Assembly: GCF_003390915.1 (NCBI RefSeq)
Contig: NZ_QMEM01000001.1
Span: forward strand, 744,001 to 808,000
Origin: Lewinella sp. IMCC34183
Lineage (GTDB): Bacteria; Bacteroidota; Bacteroidia; Chitinophagales; Saprospiraceae
Direction of reading: 5' to 3'
Length of the DNA: 64,000 bases
In this document: positions 51,094 through 60,812 of the stretch, in pieces
How positions within the stretch are numbered: the first letter of the stretch is position 1
Layout of the letters: every line of letters begins with the position of its first letter
The notes under the pieces: generated by a model
What the model saw: the letters and a program-made list of their open reading frames with translations, nothing else
What the model was told of the DNA's origin: nothing
The model's database searches: none
Program-made: the position numbers and the translations under genes

Positions 51094-54000
51094 CTATTCC
51101 ACCCGCACGACCAGATCGTTGGCTTCCACCAGGGTTTTTTCCTTCAGAGGTATCAGGGTAACCTCGCCGTCAAGCGGGCTGGTGATCGTTGACTCCATCT
51201 TCATCGCCTCGATGACGAACAGGGGATCCCCGGCACGAACGGTGTCGCCCACCTTCACGAGGATACGGCTCAGGTTGCCCTGCAGGGGTGACCCCACCTC
51301 ATTCTTGCCGCCGGCCTTGGTGTGTACCGCTACCTTACTTTTCAGGCTGCGGTCGCGGACGGTGATGCTGCGCGTCTGCCCGTTGAGGCTAAAAAAGACC
51401 AATCGGTTGCCCAGCTCGTCGGCGTTGGTCATGTTGAGGTACTTGACCGCGATCCGCTTTCCGGCGCTCAGCCGGACCAGGATCTCCTCGTTCGGTTTGA
51501 GCCCGTAGAAGAAGGCCGGGGTCGGCAGGTTGGCCACCTGGCCGTACGCGGCCTGAAAATCCTTGTATTCGACAAAGACCTTGGGATACAGCTGCTGGCT
51601 GAGCAGGTCCATGGTGCTGGGTTCCTCGTGGTAGGTTTCGGTGTACTCCCGGGCCACCGCAGTAAAGTCGACCGGCTCGAGGTGGGCGTTAGGCCGGTCG
51701 GTATAGGGCTCCTCGCCCTTCAAGACCATAGCCTGCACCTGCTTATCGAACCCGCCCTCGATCTGCCCGAGGTCGCCCCGCATAAGGCTTTTCACGCTAT
51801 CCGGAAAGTCGAGCTTATCGCCACGCTCGCGGACGTCGGTTTCCGTCAGGCCGTTGCTGGTCATGAACATGGCCATGTCGCCAACGACCTTCGAGGAGGG
51901 GGTCACCTTGACCAGGTTACCGAAGAGCCGGTTGGCCGCGGAGTAGTTTTCGCGGATCGTACTGAATTCCTCTTCCAGGCCCAGCCCCCGGGCCTGCGGC
52001 CGCAGGTTGGAGTACTGTCCGCCCGGGATTTCGGTGTCGTAGATCGTGGCCGTGCCGGCGCGTAACTCGGTCTCGAAGGGATAGTAGTAGTTACGCACCG
52101 CCTCGAAGTAGTCGGCGTACTTGTTGAGAAGGGGCAGGTCAACGGGATTTTCCCGGGGGTGGCCCTCCATCATGGCCACGATGCTGTTGTAGCCCGGCTG
52201 GGAGGTAAGGCCGGAGAGGCTGTTAATGGCCACGTCGACAATATCGACGCCGGCGTTGATGGCCTCCAGGTAGGTAGCGCTCTGAATGCCGCTGGTATCG
52301 TGGGTGTGCAGGTGGATCGGCAGGTCGATCTCCTCGCGCAGGGCGGTGATCAGTTCGCGGGCGGCCAGGGGCTTGAGCAGGCCGGCCATGTCCTTGATGG
52401 CCAGCATGTGGGCCCCGGCACTTTCGAGGCGCTTGGCCAGGTCGACGTAGTAGCCGATGGTGAACTTGGTTTCCTTGGGGTCCGTCAGGTCACCGGAGTA
52501 ACAGATACAGGCTTCGGCGAGGCTGTCGGTGTTTTCCCGGACCGTCTTGATGGACACCTCCATGTTCTTGATCCAGTTCAGCGAATCGAATATTCGGAAG
52601 AGGTCGATGCCACCGGCGTATCCTTTTTCCCGCCCCTGGGCATCGTACAGCAGGGAGCCGCGGGCGGCCTCCTCGATGAACTTCACGATCAGGTTGTCGG
52701 GGTAAGCCTTGTACCCTACCGCGTTGCTGCCGCGCAGCAGCATCTGAAAGATCGTGTTGGGGATCGCGGTACGCAGCTTGCGCAGCCGGCGCCAGGGGTC
52801 TTCCTTTAGGAAGCGGAGGGCCACGTCGAAGGTGGCACCGCCCCACACTTCCATACTGAAGAGATCACCGGGCTGATTCATAGCGTAGCTGCGCGATACG
52901 TTGAGCAGGTCGATCATGCGCATCCGCGTGGCCAGCAGGCTCTGGTGAGCGTCGCGGAAGGTCGTGTCCGTATACTGGATCCGGTTTTCGTTGCGCAACC
53001 ACTCCACGAAGCCGTCGCGGCCCAGCTCCCGTAGCCGGTCGCGGCTTCCCTTGGGAAATTCGGCGTAGGGGTCGAAGGCGGGCACGACGGGACGGAGAAA
53101 CTCCCGGTTGGGGTCCTTCTTGTCGCCCACGTCCGGGTTATCGTTGACGATCACGTCGGCCAGGTAGCGCAGCAGGCGGGTACCCCGGTCGCGGAACTGC
53201 GGCAGTTCCATCAGACCCGGGTGGTCGGGGATAAACCGCACGGTGGCCTTGCCCTCCTGAAAATCCTGGTTCTGCAGCAGGTTGAGCAGGAAGCCGATAT
53301 TGGTCTTTACGCCCCGCACGCGGAATTCCCGCAGGGCCCGGTGCAGCCGCTCGGCGGCGCCCTTGAGCGTCCGCCCGGAAGCGGTGACCTTCACCAGCAG
53401 GCTGTCGAAGTAGGGACTGATAATGGCCCCCGGAAAGGCCGAGCCGGCGTCGAGGCGGATGCCCATGCCACTAGCCGAACGGTAGGCGATCAGGGTACCG
53501 TAGTCGGGTTTGAAGTCGTTGGCCGGATCCTCCGTCGTAACGCGGCACTGCACCGCGAAGCCGTTGGCGCGGATGTCGTCCTGGCTGCGGATGAAGATGG
53601 TCGGGTGGTCCAGCCGGTACCCCATCGTAACGAGAAACTGCGTGCGCACCAGATCGATACCGGTAATCTCCTCCGTGATGGTGTGCTCGACCTGGATCCG
53701 CGGGTTGACCTCGATGAAGTAGATGCTGTCGTCCTGGTCGACCAGGAATTCGACCGTACCGGCACAGTAGTAGCCCACTGCCTCACCGAGCTTGAGGGCG
53801 TATGCGTAGAGCTTGTCCTTGGCTTCCTGCGACAGGTTGGCCGCCGGGGCCACCTCTACCACTTTCTGAAACCGCCGCTGCACCGAGCAGTCGCGCTCGA
53901 AGAGGTGCACCAGGTTACCGTGGCGGTCGCCCAGCAGCTGCACCTCGATGTGGCGGGGATTTTCGATGAACTTCTCCAGGAAGATGGTACCGTCGCCAAA

Positions 54001-54597
54001 GGCTTTTTCGGCCTCGCTGCTCGCATCCACGACTTCCGTACGCAACTGCTTCTCATCCCGCACCACGCGCATGCCGCGCCCGCCCCCGCCGGAGGCCGCC
54101 TTGATGATGACGGGATAGCCGATGCGGGCGGCCTCGGAGACGGCGGTCTCCGGATCGGAGATGTCCTTGTCGCTGTCCTGGATCAGGGGTACGCCCACCC
54201 GGCGCGCCAGGTTCTTGGCGGCGACCTTGTCGCCGAGCTGGTCCATGCTGTCGGGCGAGGGGCCCACGAATTCGATGCCCGCCTCCAGACAGGCGCGGGC
54301 AAAGTCAACATTCTCCGACAGGAAGCCGTAGCCGGGGTGAATGGCGTCCACCCCCTTCTGCTTCGCGAGCTGAATGATGGCCTTGATATCGATGTACGGA
54401 CGCAGCGGCTCGTCATCCGGCCCGATCTGGTAACTCTCGTCGGCCTTGTAGCGGTGGAGGCTGTAGCGGTCCTCGTAGGTGTAGATCGCAACGGTCCGCA
54501 ACTTGAGCTCACTGGCGGCCCGCAGAATGCGGATCGCGATTTCGCCGCGGTTGGCTACGAGGATTTTCTTGAAACGCTTTCGTTGTTGGGTGGCCAT
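51094..54597 (-). CDS. pyc: Pyruvate carboxylase
   Basis: 1167 residues in one chain: biotin carboxylase (about 1-455, with ASGGGGRGMRVVRDEKQLRT and FIEVNPRIQVEHTITEEITG), the carboxyltransferase barrel (about 535-820, with TDTTFRDAHQSLLATRMRM and HLHTHDTSGIQSATYLEAIN), the PC-specific domain, and a C-terminal biotin domain with the biotinyl lysine in VIEAMKMESTITSPLDGEV. It makes oxaloacetate from pyruvate and bicarbonate with ATP. The ATG at 54597 (MATQQRKRFKKILVANRGE) is chosen over one nine bases earlier. A box TATCTTTC on the minus strand (54627-54620) ends 22 nt upstream. Confidence 0.97.
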   Translation of the reverse strand: MATQQRKRFKKILVANRGEIAIRILRAASELKLRTVAIYTYEDRYSLHRYKADESYQIGPDDEPLRPYIDIKAIIQLAKQKGVDAIHPGYGFLSENVDFARACLEAGIEFVGPSPDSMDQLGDKVAAKNLARRVGVPLIQDSDKDISDPETAVSEAARIGYPVIIKAASGGGGRGMRVVRDEKQLRTEVVDASSEAEKAFGDGTIFLEKFIENPRHIEVQLLGDRHGNLVHLFERDCSVQRRFQKVVEVAPAANLSQEAKDKLYAYALKLGEAVGYYCAGTVEFLVDQDDSIYFIEVNPRIQVEHTITEEITGIDLVRTQFLVTMGYRLDHPTIFIRSQDDIRANGFAVQCRVTTEDPANDFKPDYGTLIAYRSASGMGIRLDAGSAFPGAIISPYFDSLLVKVTASGRTLKGAAERLHRALREFRVRGVKTNIGFLLNLLQNQDFQEGKATVRFIPDHPGLMELPQFRDRGTRLLRYLADVIVNDNPDVGDKKDPNREFLRPVVPAFDPYAEFPKGSRDRLRELGRDGFVEWLRNENRIQYTDTTFRDAHQSLLATRMRMIDLLNVSRSYAMNQPGDLFSMEVWGGATFDVALRFLKEDPWRRLRKLRTAIPNTIFQMLLRGSNAVGYKAYPDNLIVKFIEEAARGSLLYDAQGREKGYAGGIDLFRIFDSLNWIKNMEVSIKTVRENTDSLAEACICYSGDLTDPKETKFTIGYYVDLAKRLESAGAHMLAIKDMAGLLKPLAARELITALREEIDLPIHLHTHDTSGIQSATYLEAINAGVDIVDVAINSLSGLTSQPGYNSIVAMMEGHPRENPVDLPLLNKYADYFEAVRNYYYPFETELRAGTATIYDTEIPGGQYSNLRPQARGLGLEEEFSTIRENYSAANRLFGNLVKVTPSSKVVGDMAMFMTSNGLTETDVRERGDKLDFPDSVKSLMRGDLGQIEGGFDKQVQAMVLKGEEPYTDRPNAHLEPVDFTAVAREYTETYHEEPSTMDLLSQQLYPKVFVEYKDFQAAYGQVANLPTPAFFYGLKPNEEILVRLSAGKRIAVKYLNMTNADELGNRLVFFSLNGQTRSITVRDRSLKSKVAVHTKAGGKNEVGSPLQGNLSRILVKVGDTVRAGDPLFVIEAMKMESTITSPLDGEVTLIPLKEKTLVEANDLVVRVE

Positions 54598-54727
54598 GTC
54601 GTTCATCTCTTGGGGTGGGGAAAGATAAGAACGGCCCGCATACTGTCACCCCGCCGACGGCAACCCGGCCTAAATACCGTCGGCGACCCCACTTATTTAG
54701 ACAAATTTGAAATAATACCCGCCGGGA

Positions 54728-54759
54728 TTGCAGGTACCGGCACCGCTGTTCTATTTTTG
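54728..54759 (+). promoter_or_regulatory. Promoter of the DUF4856-imelysin-HTTM-TonB operon
   Basis: TTG at 54728-54730, a 21-base spacer, and TATTTTTG at 54752-54759, a full Bacteroidota promoter. It lies 34 nt before the ATG at 54794. No Fur-like operator can be claimed with certainty in this stretch, although the region around 54698-54715 (TTTAGACAAATTTGAAATAA) is strikingly A/T-rich for this window. Confidence 0.6.
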
Positions 54760-54793
54760 CGTTTATTAAGACTTAGTACAGATAAGCGTGACC

Positions 54794-56008
54794 ATGACCC
54801 GACTACTGCCCCTATTCGCCCTTTGCGTCCTCTTCTTTACCGCCTGTGAGGAAGACGAGCCGATCACGGCATACAACGTGCCGGAAACGTACACCTTCAG
54901 CCGCAACGGTGCTTCCACCGTCTCCTTCCCCGGGCAGACCGAACGCATCCTGATGTCCGAGGAACTCGTCGGTGCCTTCCTCGACCCCCAAAATTCGGAG
55001 GCCCAACTCGACGACATGTTCCGCAACGAGGGCCCCAATGGCGAAGACGTCAGCCCCTACGCCGACCCCGCCCTGAACGCCTCCACCAAATCGGTACGGG
55101 GTAAGGTCGCCGCCAGCCGCGATTACTTCTTCGCCGACGCCACCACCTCCGCCGCCGTGCGCGCCGACTTCGACGGCTGGATCGAAGCACAAGTGAACGA
55201 GGTCTTCCCCCGCTGGGAAGCGCTCGCCGCCGCCGGTGTTCCCGGCCAGGTGGCCGACGGATCCCGCGCCCGCTACGTCAACGCCCAAGGGCTCGAATAC
55301 AACCAGGCCTTCGCCAAATCCCTGATCGGCGGTCTCATGCTCGACCAGACGCTGAACAACTACCTGAGCCCCGCGGTCCTCGACGAAGCCGATAACCGGC
55401 AGACCAACGACGCCGGTACCCCCGCCGACGGCGCAGTCTACACGACCATGGAACATAAGTGGGACGAGGCCTACGGCTACGTCTTCGGTGCCGCCGCCGA
55501 CCCGGCCGACCCCCTCGCCACCCTGGGCGACGACGACAGCTTCCTCAACGAATACCTCGACCGCGTCAACGACGATCCCGACTACGCCGGCATCGCGGCG
55601 GAGGTCTACGAAGCCTTCCGCACCGGACGGGCCGCCATCGTCGCCGGCGACTATGCCACCCGCGATGCCCAGGCCGACCGGATCAAAGAACGCCTCAGCC
55701 GCGTACCCGCCGTGCGCGCCATCTTCTACCTCATGCGCGGTGCCGACGCCATCGAGACCGGCTCCTCCCCCACCGCCGCCTTCCACGCCCTCAGCGAGGC
55801 TTACGGTTTCGTATACGCCCTGCAATTTACCCACGACCCGGCCACCGGGGCACCCTACCTCGACCGGGAGGAGGCCCTGCAGATCCAGGCCCGACTGCTG
55901 GGCGACGGCGCCCACGGCCTCTGGGACCTTACCCCCGCCACCATCCGCGCGCAGGCCGCTACCATCGCCGATAGCTTTACCCTCACCCTGGCCCAGGCCG
56001 CTGAATAA
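54794..56008 (+). CDS. DUF4856 lipoprotein
   Basis: 404 residues. Lipoprotein signal MTRLLPLFALCVLFFTAC with lipid on Cys18. The family DUF4856 is recognised from ITAYNVPETYTFSRNGASTV, RILMSEELVGAFLDP, GLEYNQAFAKSLIGGLMLDQ, and TMEHKWDEAYGYVFGAA. Its role is undescribed; members usually lie beside imelysin-like proteins and TonB receptors, which suggests metal (probably iron) capture at the cell surface. Helical throughout. It is the first gene of the operon; the imelysin gene starts five bases after its stop. Confidence 0.88.
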   Translation: MTRLLPLFALCVLFFTACEEDEPITAYNVPETYTFSRNGASTVSFPGQTERILMSEELVGAFLDPQNSEAQLDDMFRNEGPNGEDVSPYADPALNASTKSVRGKVAASRDYFFADATTSAAVRADFDGWIEAQVNEVFPRWEALAAAGVPGQVADGSRARYVNAQGLEYNQAFAKSLIGGLMLDQTLNNYLSPAVLDEADNRQTNDAGTPADGAVYTTMEHKWDEAYGYVFGAAADPADPLATLGDDDSFLNEYLDRVNDDPDYAGIAAEVYEAFRTGRAAIVAGDYATRDAQADRIKERLSRVPAVRAIFYLMRGADAIETGSSPTAAFHALSEAYGFVYALQFTHDPATGAPYLDREEALQIQARLLGDGAHGLWDLTPATIRAQAATIADSFTLTLAQAAE

Positions 56009-56013
56009 CTACT

Positions 56014-57042
56014 ATGCTCCGCTTGCTGCCCATCGCCCTGCTGCTCCTGCTCGGCTGTCAGTCCGAAACCGAGCCGGACGAGGCCACTACTACCTTCGAC
56101 CGAGCCACCCTGCTCCGGCACTGGGCCGACGACCTCATCGTCCCCGCCTTCGAAGACTTCTCGGCCGCCGCCGCCGCACAATCCGCCGCGGCCACCGACT
56201 ACGCCACCGAGCCTACCGAGGCCTCCCTCGGCCGCCTGCAAGAGCAGTTCGAGGAAGCCTACCTCGCGTGGCAGCGCGTGTCGCCCTACATGACCGGCCC
56301 CGGAGAATCGGTCCGGCTGCGGGAGCAGGTAAATACTTACCCCACCGATACCCAGCGGCTCACGGCCCGGCAGGAGATCGTCTACGAGCTGCCCGCCAAC
56401 ACCGACGTACAGGGCATGCCCGCCCTCGACTTCCTCCTCTTCGGCGTCGAGGACCCCGCGCTGCACCGCGCCCGAATCGCGGAAATCGCCGGCCGGATCT
56501 CTACCCTTAGCGGGCAGGCGCTCTCTGGGTGGCAAGACGGCTACCGCGACGATTACGTCGCCAGCGCCGGCAGCAGCGCCACCGCCTCCGTGGACCGCAC
56601 CGTCAATGACTTCCTCTACTGGTACGAGCGCAACCTGCGCGCCGGAAAGGTCGGCATCCCCGCCGGCGTCTTCTCCAGCGAACCCCGGCCCGAACTGGCC
56701 GAGGCCATTTACCACGGCGCGCTCAGCAAGCGGCTTTTCCTGGAAGCCCTGGCCGCCGGCCGGGCGTTCTACCGCTCGGAGCCCGGATTGGCGGACTACC
56801 TCGACGCCCTGCGCGTCGAGCGCGACGGGCAACTGCTCAGCGAGCGCATCGATGCGGGCTTCGTATCCGCCGACGCGATCGCCACCGACCTCAACGCCGA
56901 CTTCGCCACCCAGGTACGCCTCGTCAATACCCCCATGCTGCGCCTCTACGATGCCCTGCAGGCCAACGTGATCTTGCTCAAGGTCGACCTCCTGCAGGCC
57001 CTCAGCATCAACGTCGACTATGTGGACGCAGACGGAGACTAG
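56014..57042 (+). CDS. Imelysin-family lipoprotein
   Basis: 342 residues, lipoprotein signal MLRLLPIALLLLLGC (lipid on Cys15). The helical imelysin (M75) fold shows in WADDLIVPAFEDFSAAA, FEEAYLAWQRVSPYMTGPGE and VNDFLYWYERNLRAGKVGIP. The family signature GxHxxE, taken as a metal site, reads GMPALD at 134-139 here, so both the His and the Glu are changed. Members are periplasmic iron-regulated proteins; the altered signature argues against the classical metal or peptidase site. It overlaps the HTTM gene by 23 bp. Confidence 0.87.
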   Translation: MLRLLPIALLLLLGCQSETEPDEATTTFDRATLLRHWADDLIVPAFEDFSAAAAAQSAAATDYATEPTEASLGRLQEQFEEAYLAWQRVSPYMTGPGESVRLREQVNTYPTDTQRLTARQEIVYELPANTDVQGMPALDFLLFGVEDPALHRARIAEIAGRISTLSGQALSGWQDGYRDDYVASAGSSATASVDRTVNDFLYWYERNLRAGKVGIPAGVFSSEPRPELAEAIYHGALSKRLFLEALAAGRAFYRSEPGLADYLDALRVERDGQLLSERIDAGFVSADAIATDLNADFATQVRLVNTPMLRLYDALQANVILLKVDLLQALSINVDYVDADGD

Positions 57043-58330
57043 CGCGGCCCCCCTGGTGGTGTTCCGCATCGGCTTCGGGCTGATGATGCTCCTGGGCATC
57101 GTCCGCTTCTGGGTGTACGGCTGGATCGAAAAGTTGTACATCTGGCCCCAGTTCTTCTTTTCCTACCGCTACTTCGACTGGGTCAAGCCGCTGGGCGACT
57201 GGACCTATTTGCTCTTCGCCGTCGTCGGCGTGGCGGCGGCCTGCATTACCGTCGGCTACCGCTACCGCCTGGCCACGGCCGTTTTCTTCCTCGGCTTCAC
57301 CTACATCGAGCTGATGGACAAGACCACCTACCTCAACCACTACTACTTCGTCAGCCTCATGGCCCTCCTCCTCTTCTGGATCCCCATCCCGGCGGGGATT
57401 GCGGCGGCGCGCGGGTGCCGGGTCAACTCGGTATACATCAACGCCCTCCGGCTTTTCGTGGCGGTGGTCTACTTCTACGCCGGTGTGGCCAAGCTGAACA
57501 GCGACTGGCTGCTCGACGCCCAGCCCCTCGCCACCTGGCTACCGGCCCGCGCCCACCTGCCGCTGCTGGGTGCGTGGATGCAGGAACGCTGGGTACACTA
57601 CGCTTTCGCCTGGGGCGGCGCGCTGTACGATCTGGTCATCCCCTTTCTGCTGCTGGCGCCGCGTACCCGCCACCTGGGTTTCGTACTCGTGGTCGTATTC
57701 CACTTCCTGACGTGGGTGCTCTTCCCCATCGGCATGTTCCCCTGGATCATGATCGTCAGCGCCCTCATCTTTCTTGAGCCGGCCACCCACGCCAAGATCC
57801 TGGACCGGATCGCGGCCCTCCTCCGGGCTGGCCGCGATACCGTAGCCACCGCCTGCGCGCCGGTGTCGCCGGCCCGTCGCGTGGCGGTTGCCGTAGTCCT
57901 GGCCTTTCACCTGCTGTTCCCCTGGCGGTACCTGCTGCACCCCGGCGAGGTGTTCTGGACCGAAAACGGCTACCGTTTCTCGTGGCGCGTCATGCTGATG
58001 GAAAAGGCCGGCATGGCCACTTTCCGGGTGGAAGACGCCGCCACGGGTGACCGCGTGGTGGTCAACAACCGCGAGTTCCTTACCGCCTTCCAGGAAAAGC
58101 AGATGGCCACCCAGCCGGATTTCCTGTTGGAGTTCGGTCACTTTCTGGCCGACCACTACCGGTCGCGCGGAATGGCTGACCCACGGGTGTACGTAGACAG
58201 TTACGTGGCCCTCAACGGACGACTCAGTACCCGCTACGTCGACCCGGAGCTCGACCTCACCGAAATTTCACCCGACGCACCGCCGTGTACCTGGCTACTG
58301 CCCTTCGAAGACACCATCTATGGCTTTTGA
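57020..58330 (+). CDS. HTTM-domain membrane protein (vitamin K gamma-carboxylase homologue)
   Basis: 436 residues with about eight membrane helices and a soluble C-terminal domain. The HTTM domain (horizontally transferred transmembrane domain, shared with vertebrate gamma-glutamyl carboxylase) is seen in PLVVFRIGFGLMMLLGIVRF, LNHYYFVSLMALLLFWIPIP, FVAVVYFYAGVAKLNSDWLL and HFLTWVLFPIGMFPW. The tail, from about residue 310 (SWRVMLMEKAGMATFRVEDA onward), is the DCC/thioredoxin-free segment common to Bacteroidota members. What it modifies is not known. It begins inside the imelysin gene and overlaps the receptor gene by 11 bp, so all are translationally coupled. Confidence 0.9.
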   Translation: MWTQTETSAAPLVVFRIGFGLMMLLGIVRFWVYGWIEKLYIWPQFFFSYRYFDWVKPLGDWTYLLFAVVGVAAACITVGYRYRLATAVFFLGFTYIELMDKTTYLNHYYFVSLMALLLFWIPIPAGIAAARGCRVNSVYINALRLFVAVVYFYAGVAKLNSDWLLDAQPLATWLPARAHLPLLGAWMQERWVHYAFAWGGALYDLVIPFLLLAPRTRHLGFVLVVVFHFLTWVLFPIGMFPWIMIVSALIFLEPATHAKILDRIAALLRAGRDTVATACAPVSPARRVAVAVVLAFHLLFPWRYLLHPGEVFWTENGYRFSWRVMLMEKAGMATFRVEDAATGDRVVVNNREFLTAFQEKQMATQPDFLLEFGHFLADHYRSRGMADPRVYVDSYVALNGRLSTRYVDPELDLTEISPDAPPCTWLLPFEDTIYGF

Positions 58331-60809
58331 CCGCGGTTCGCTGCTTCTACTATTCCTTCTGCTCTCCCTGTGGACCGCCGCCCAGCAGTCGGTGCGCGTA
58401 ACGGTGGTGGACAGCAGCGGCGGCGCCCTGCCCGGCACGGAACTTTACGTCGCGGAGACCGGTCGCCTCACCACATCCGATGTGCGGGGGGAGGCGGTGG
58501 TGGCCCTGCCCGCGGCGGGCCGGGCCACCCTTACCGTGTTCGCCGTCGGCTACGCCACGCGCCAACTGGAGCTGACGGGGGCGCAGCCGGCGCTCACGGT
58601 CACCCTTCAGCGGCTGAGCCAGGACCTCAGCTCCGTCACGGTCGTGGCGGAGGCCCGCCGGCGGGAGGCCCTCACCCGCCTGCGGGCCGTGGAGGGCACG
58701 GCCATCTACGCGGGCCGGAAGACGGAGGTGGTGAGCCTCGAGGCACTGACCGTCAACCTGGCGACCAACCAGGCCCGGCAGATCTACGCCGAGGTATCCG
58801 GCCTCAACATCTACGAGAACGACGACGCCGGCCTGCAGCTCAACATCGGCGGGCGCGGCCTCGATCCCAACCGCTCGGCCAGCTTCAACACCCGCCAGAA
58901 CGGCTACGACATCAGCGCCGACGTGCTGGGCTACCCAGAGAGCTACTACACCCCGCCGGCGGAGGCGCTCGCGCGCATCGAAGTGGTGCGGGGGGCGGCC
59001 AGCCTGCAGTACGGTACCCAGTTTGGGGGCCTGGTCAACTTCGTCTTCCACGAGCCGGACCGGCGGCGACCGATCAGCCTGCTGAGCCGGCAGACGGTGG
59101 GCTCCAACGGGCTGTTCACTTCCTTCAACCGGCTCAGTGGTCAGCTCGGCCCCGTGGGGTACTACGCCTTCCACAATTTCAAACGCGGCGACGGATTCCG
59201 CCCCAACAGCGGCTACCGGGCGCACAACGCCTTCGTCCACGTGGACCTGGCACCTGCGTCCGCGCCCAACACCAGGGTGGCGGCCGAATTCACCTACCTG
59301 GACTACCTCGCGCAGCAACCCGGCGGACTGACGGATGCCCAGTTCTACCGGGATCCCTACGGCAGCAACCGGACGCGCAACTGGTTCGCGGTGGACTGGA
59401 AGCTGTACAACCTACGGGTGGACCACCGCTTCAGTCCGCGCACGAACGCCAGCCTCAGCGTGTTCGGCCTGGACGCGGGGCGCCGGGCCGTAGGTTTCCG
59501 CACCAACCGGGTGAGCCAGACCGACGACCCCGACGCCCCGCGCGACCTGCTCGTCGGCCGATTCCGCAACTACGGAGCCGAGGCCCGCCTGCTGCACCGC
59601 TATACCCTCGGTGGACAGGAGGCAGTGGCCCTAGTCGGCGCCAAGGTCTACCGGGCCAACAACGCCGCGGTACAGGGGCCCGGCAGCGCGGGCGACGACG
59701 CTGATTTCCGGTTGGCCACGGACCGCTTTCCCAGCTACCCGAACCAGAGCCAGTTCACCTTTCCAAACCGCAACGTAGCCGTCTTCGGGGAGCATATCTT
59801 CTACCTCAGCGACCGCCTCAGCATCACGCCGGGGGCCCGCTTCGAGTACATCCGTACGGAGAGCCGCGGCACCTACCGCCGCTTCGATTTTGACCTCGCG
59901 GGCAATCCCATCCGCGACGAGGAATTCGCCGACGACCGCACCTTCGAGCGCAACCTGCTGCTCCTGGGCGTGGGGACCAGCTACCGCCGGAGCGAGGCGC
60001 TGGAGCTTTTCGCCAACGTCAGTCAGAACTACCGCTCGGTCACCTTCAACGACATCCGCACCGTCAACCCCAGCTTTCAGGTGGATCCGGACATCCGCGA
60101 CGAGCGCGGCTACACGGCGGATGCCGGCCTTCGCGGACGCAAGGGGCGGTTCAACTACGCCGGTAACGGCTTCCTCATTCGCTACGGCAACCGGCTCGGC
60201 GAGGTGCTCACCCCGGAGGTGCGCACCGACGCCGACGGCCGTACGGTGGAAACGGGCCGCGTGGTGCGCCGCCGGGGCAACATCGGTACGGCGCTACTTT
60301 ACGGACTGGAAAGCCTGGTGGAATGGCGCATCCTCGACCGGGTGGCCGGCGGGGAAAAGCGGCCCTATACCGCGACTGCCTTCTCCAACCTGAGCCTCAC
60401 GCGGTCGCGGTACGTCCGCTCGGAGATACCGGGCGTGGAGGGCCGCGAGGTGGAATTCATCCCGCGGGCCAACGTGAAGGCGGGACTGCGGTTCGGGTAC
60501 GCCAACCTCCTCGGTACGCTGCAGTACACCTACCTCTCCCGGCAATTCACCGACGCCAGCAATGCGCCCCAGGACCGCCGCGACAACCAGAGCGGCATCG
60601 TGGGCGCTATCCCGGCCTACGGCGTGGCCGACCTCAGCCTGGCGTACCGGTGGCAGTGGCTTCGCGTGGAAACCGGGGTCAATAACCTGACCGACGAGAT
60701 CTACTTCACCCGCCGGGCGACCGGCTACCCGGGACCGGGCATCCTGCCCAGCGCGCCGCGCACCTTTTACCTGACGGTCGGCGTCGACCTGGCCGGAACG
60801 CCCGAATAG
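58320..60809 (+). CDS. TonB-dependent outer-membrane receptor (FecA-like)
   Basis: 829 residues. Signal peptide (about 1-22, to TAAQ), then a carboxypeptidase-like regulatory domain (about 24-97, VRVTVVDSSGGALPGTELYV), a plug domain (about 130-235, with QIYAEVSGLNIYENDDAGLQ and PAEALARIEVVRGAASLQYG), and a 22-strand barrel to the C-terminus (FYLTVGVDLAGTPE). The plug region resembles siderophore or ferric-citrate receptors (FecA/CirA type). Substrate is unknown. As the last gene of the operon it should import the ligand handled by the lipoproteins. It ends three bases before the convergent phosphoribosyltransferase gene. Confidence 0.92.
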   Translation: MAFDRGSLLLLFLLLSLWTAAQQSVRVTVVDSSGGALPGTELYVAETGRLTTSDVRGEAVVALPAAGRATLTVFAVGYATRQLELTGAQPALTVTLQRLSQDLSSVTVVAEARRREALTRLRAVEGTAIYAGRKTEVVSLEALTVNLATNQARQIYAEVSGLNIYENDDAGLQLNIGGRGLDPNRSASFNTRQNGYDISADVLGYPESYYTPPAEALARIEVVRGAASLQYGTQFGGLVNFVFHEPDRRRPISLLSRQTVGSNGLFTSFNRLSGQLGPVGYYAFHNFKRGDGFRPNSGYRAHNAFVHVDLAPASAPNTRVAAEFTYLDYLAQQPGGLTDAQFYRDPYGSNRTRNWFAVDWKLYNLRVDHRFSPRTNASLSVFGLDAGRRAVGFRTNRVSQTDDPDAPRDLLVGRFRNYGAEARLLHRYTLGGQEAVALVGAKVYRANNAAVQGPGSAGDDADFRLATDRFPSYPNQSQFTFPNRNVAVFGEHIFYLSDRLSITPGARFEYIRTESRGTYRRFDFDLAGNPIRDEEFADDRTFERNLLLLGVGTSYRRSEALELFANVSQNYRSVTFNDIRTVNPSFQVDPDIRDERGYTADAGLRGRKGRFNYAGNGFLIRYGNRLGEVLTPEVRTDADGRTVETGRVVRRRGNIGTALLYGLESLVEWRILDRVAGGEKRPYTATAFSNLSLTRSRYVRSEIPGVEGREVEFIPRANVKAGLRFGYANLLGTLQYTYLSRQFTDASNAPQDRRDNQSGIVGAIPAYGVADLSLAYRWQWLRVETGVNNLTDEIYFTRRATGYPGPGILPSAPRTFYLTVGVDLAGTPE

Positions 60810-60812
60810 GGC

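Noticed and set aside
53221-54849. A 542-codon frame antisense to pyruvate carboxylase
   Set aside because: The opposite strand encodes a full biotin carboxylase domain.
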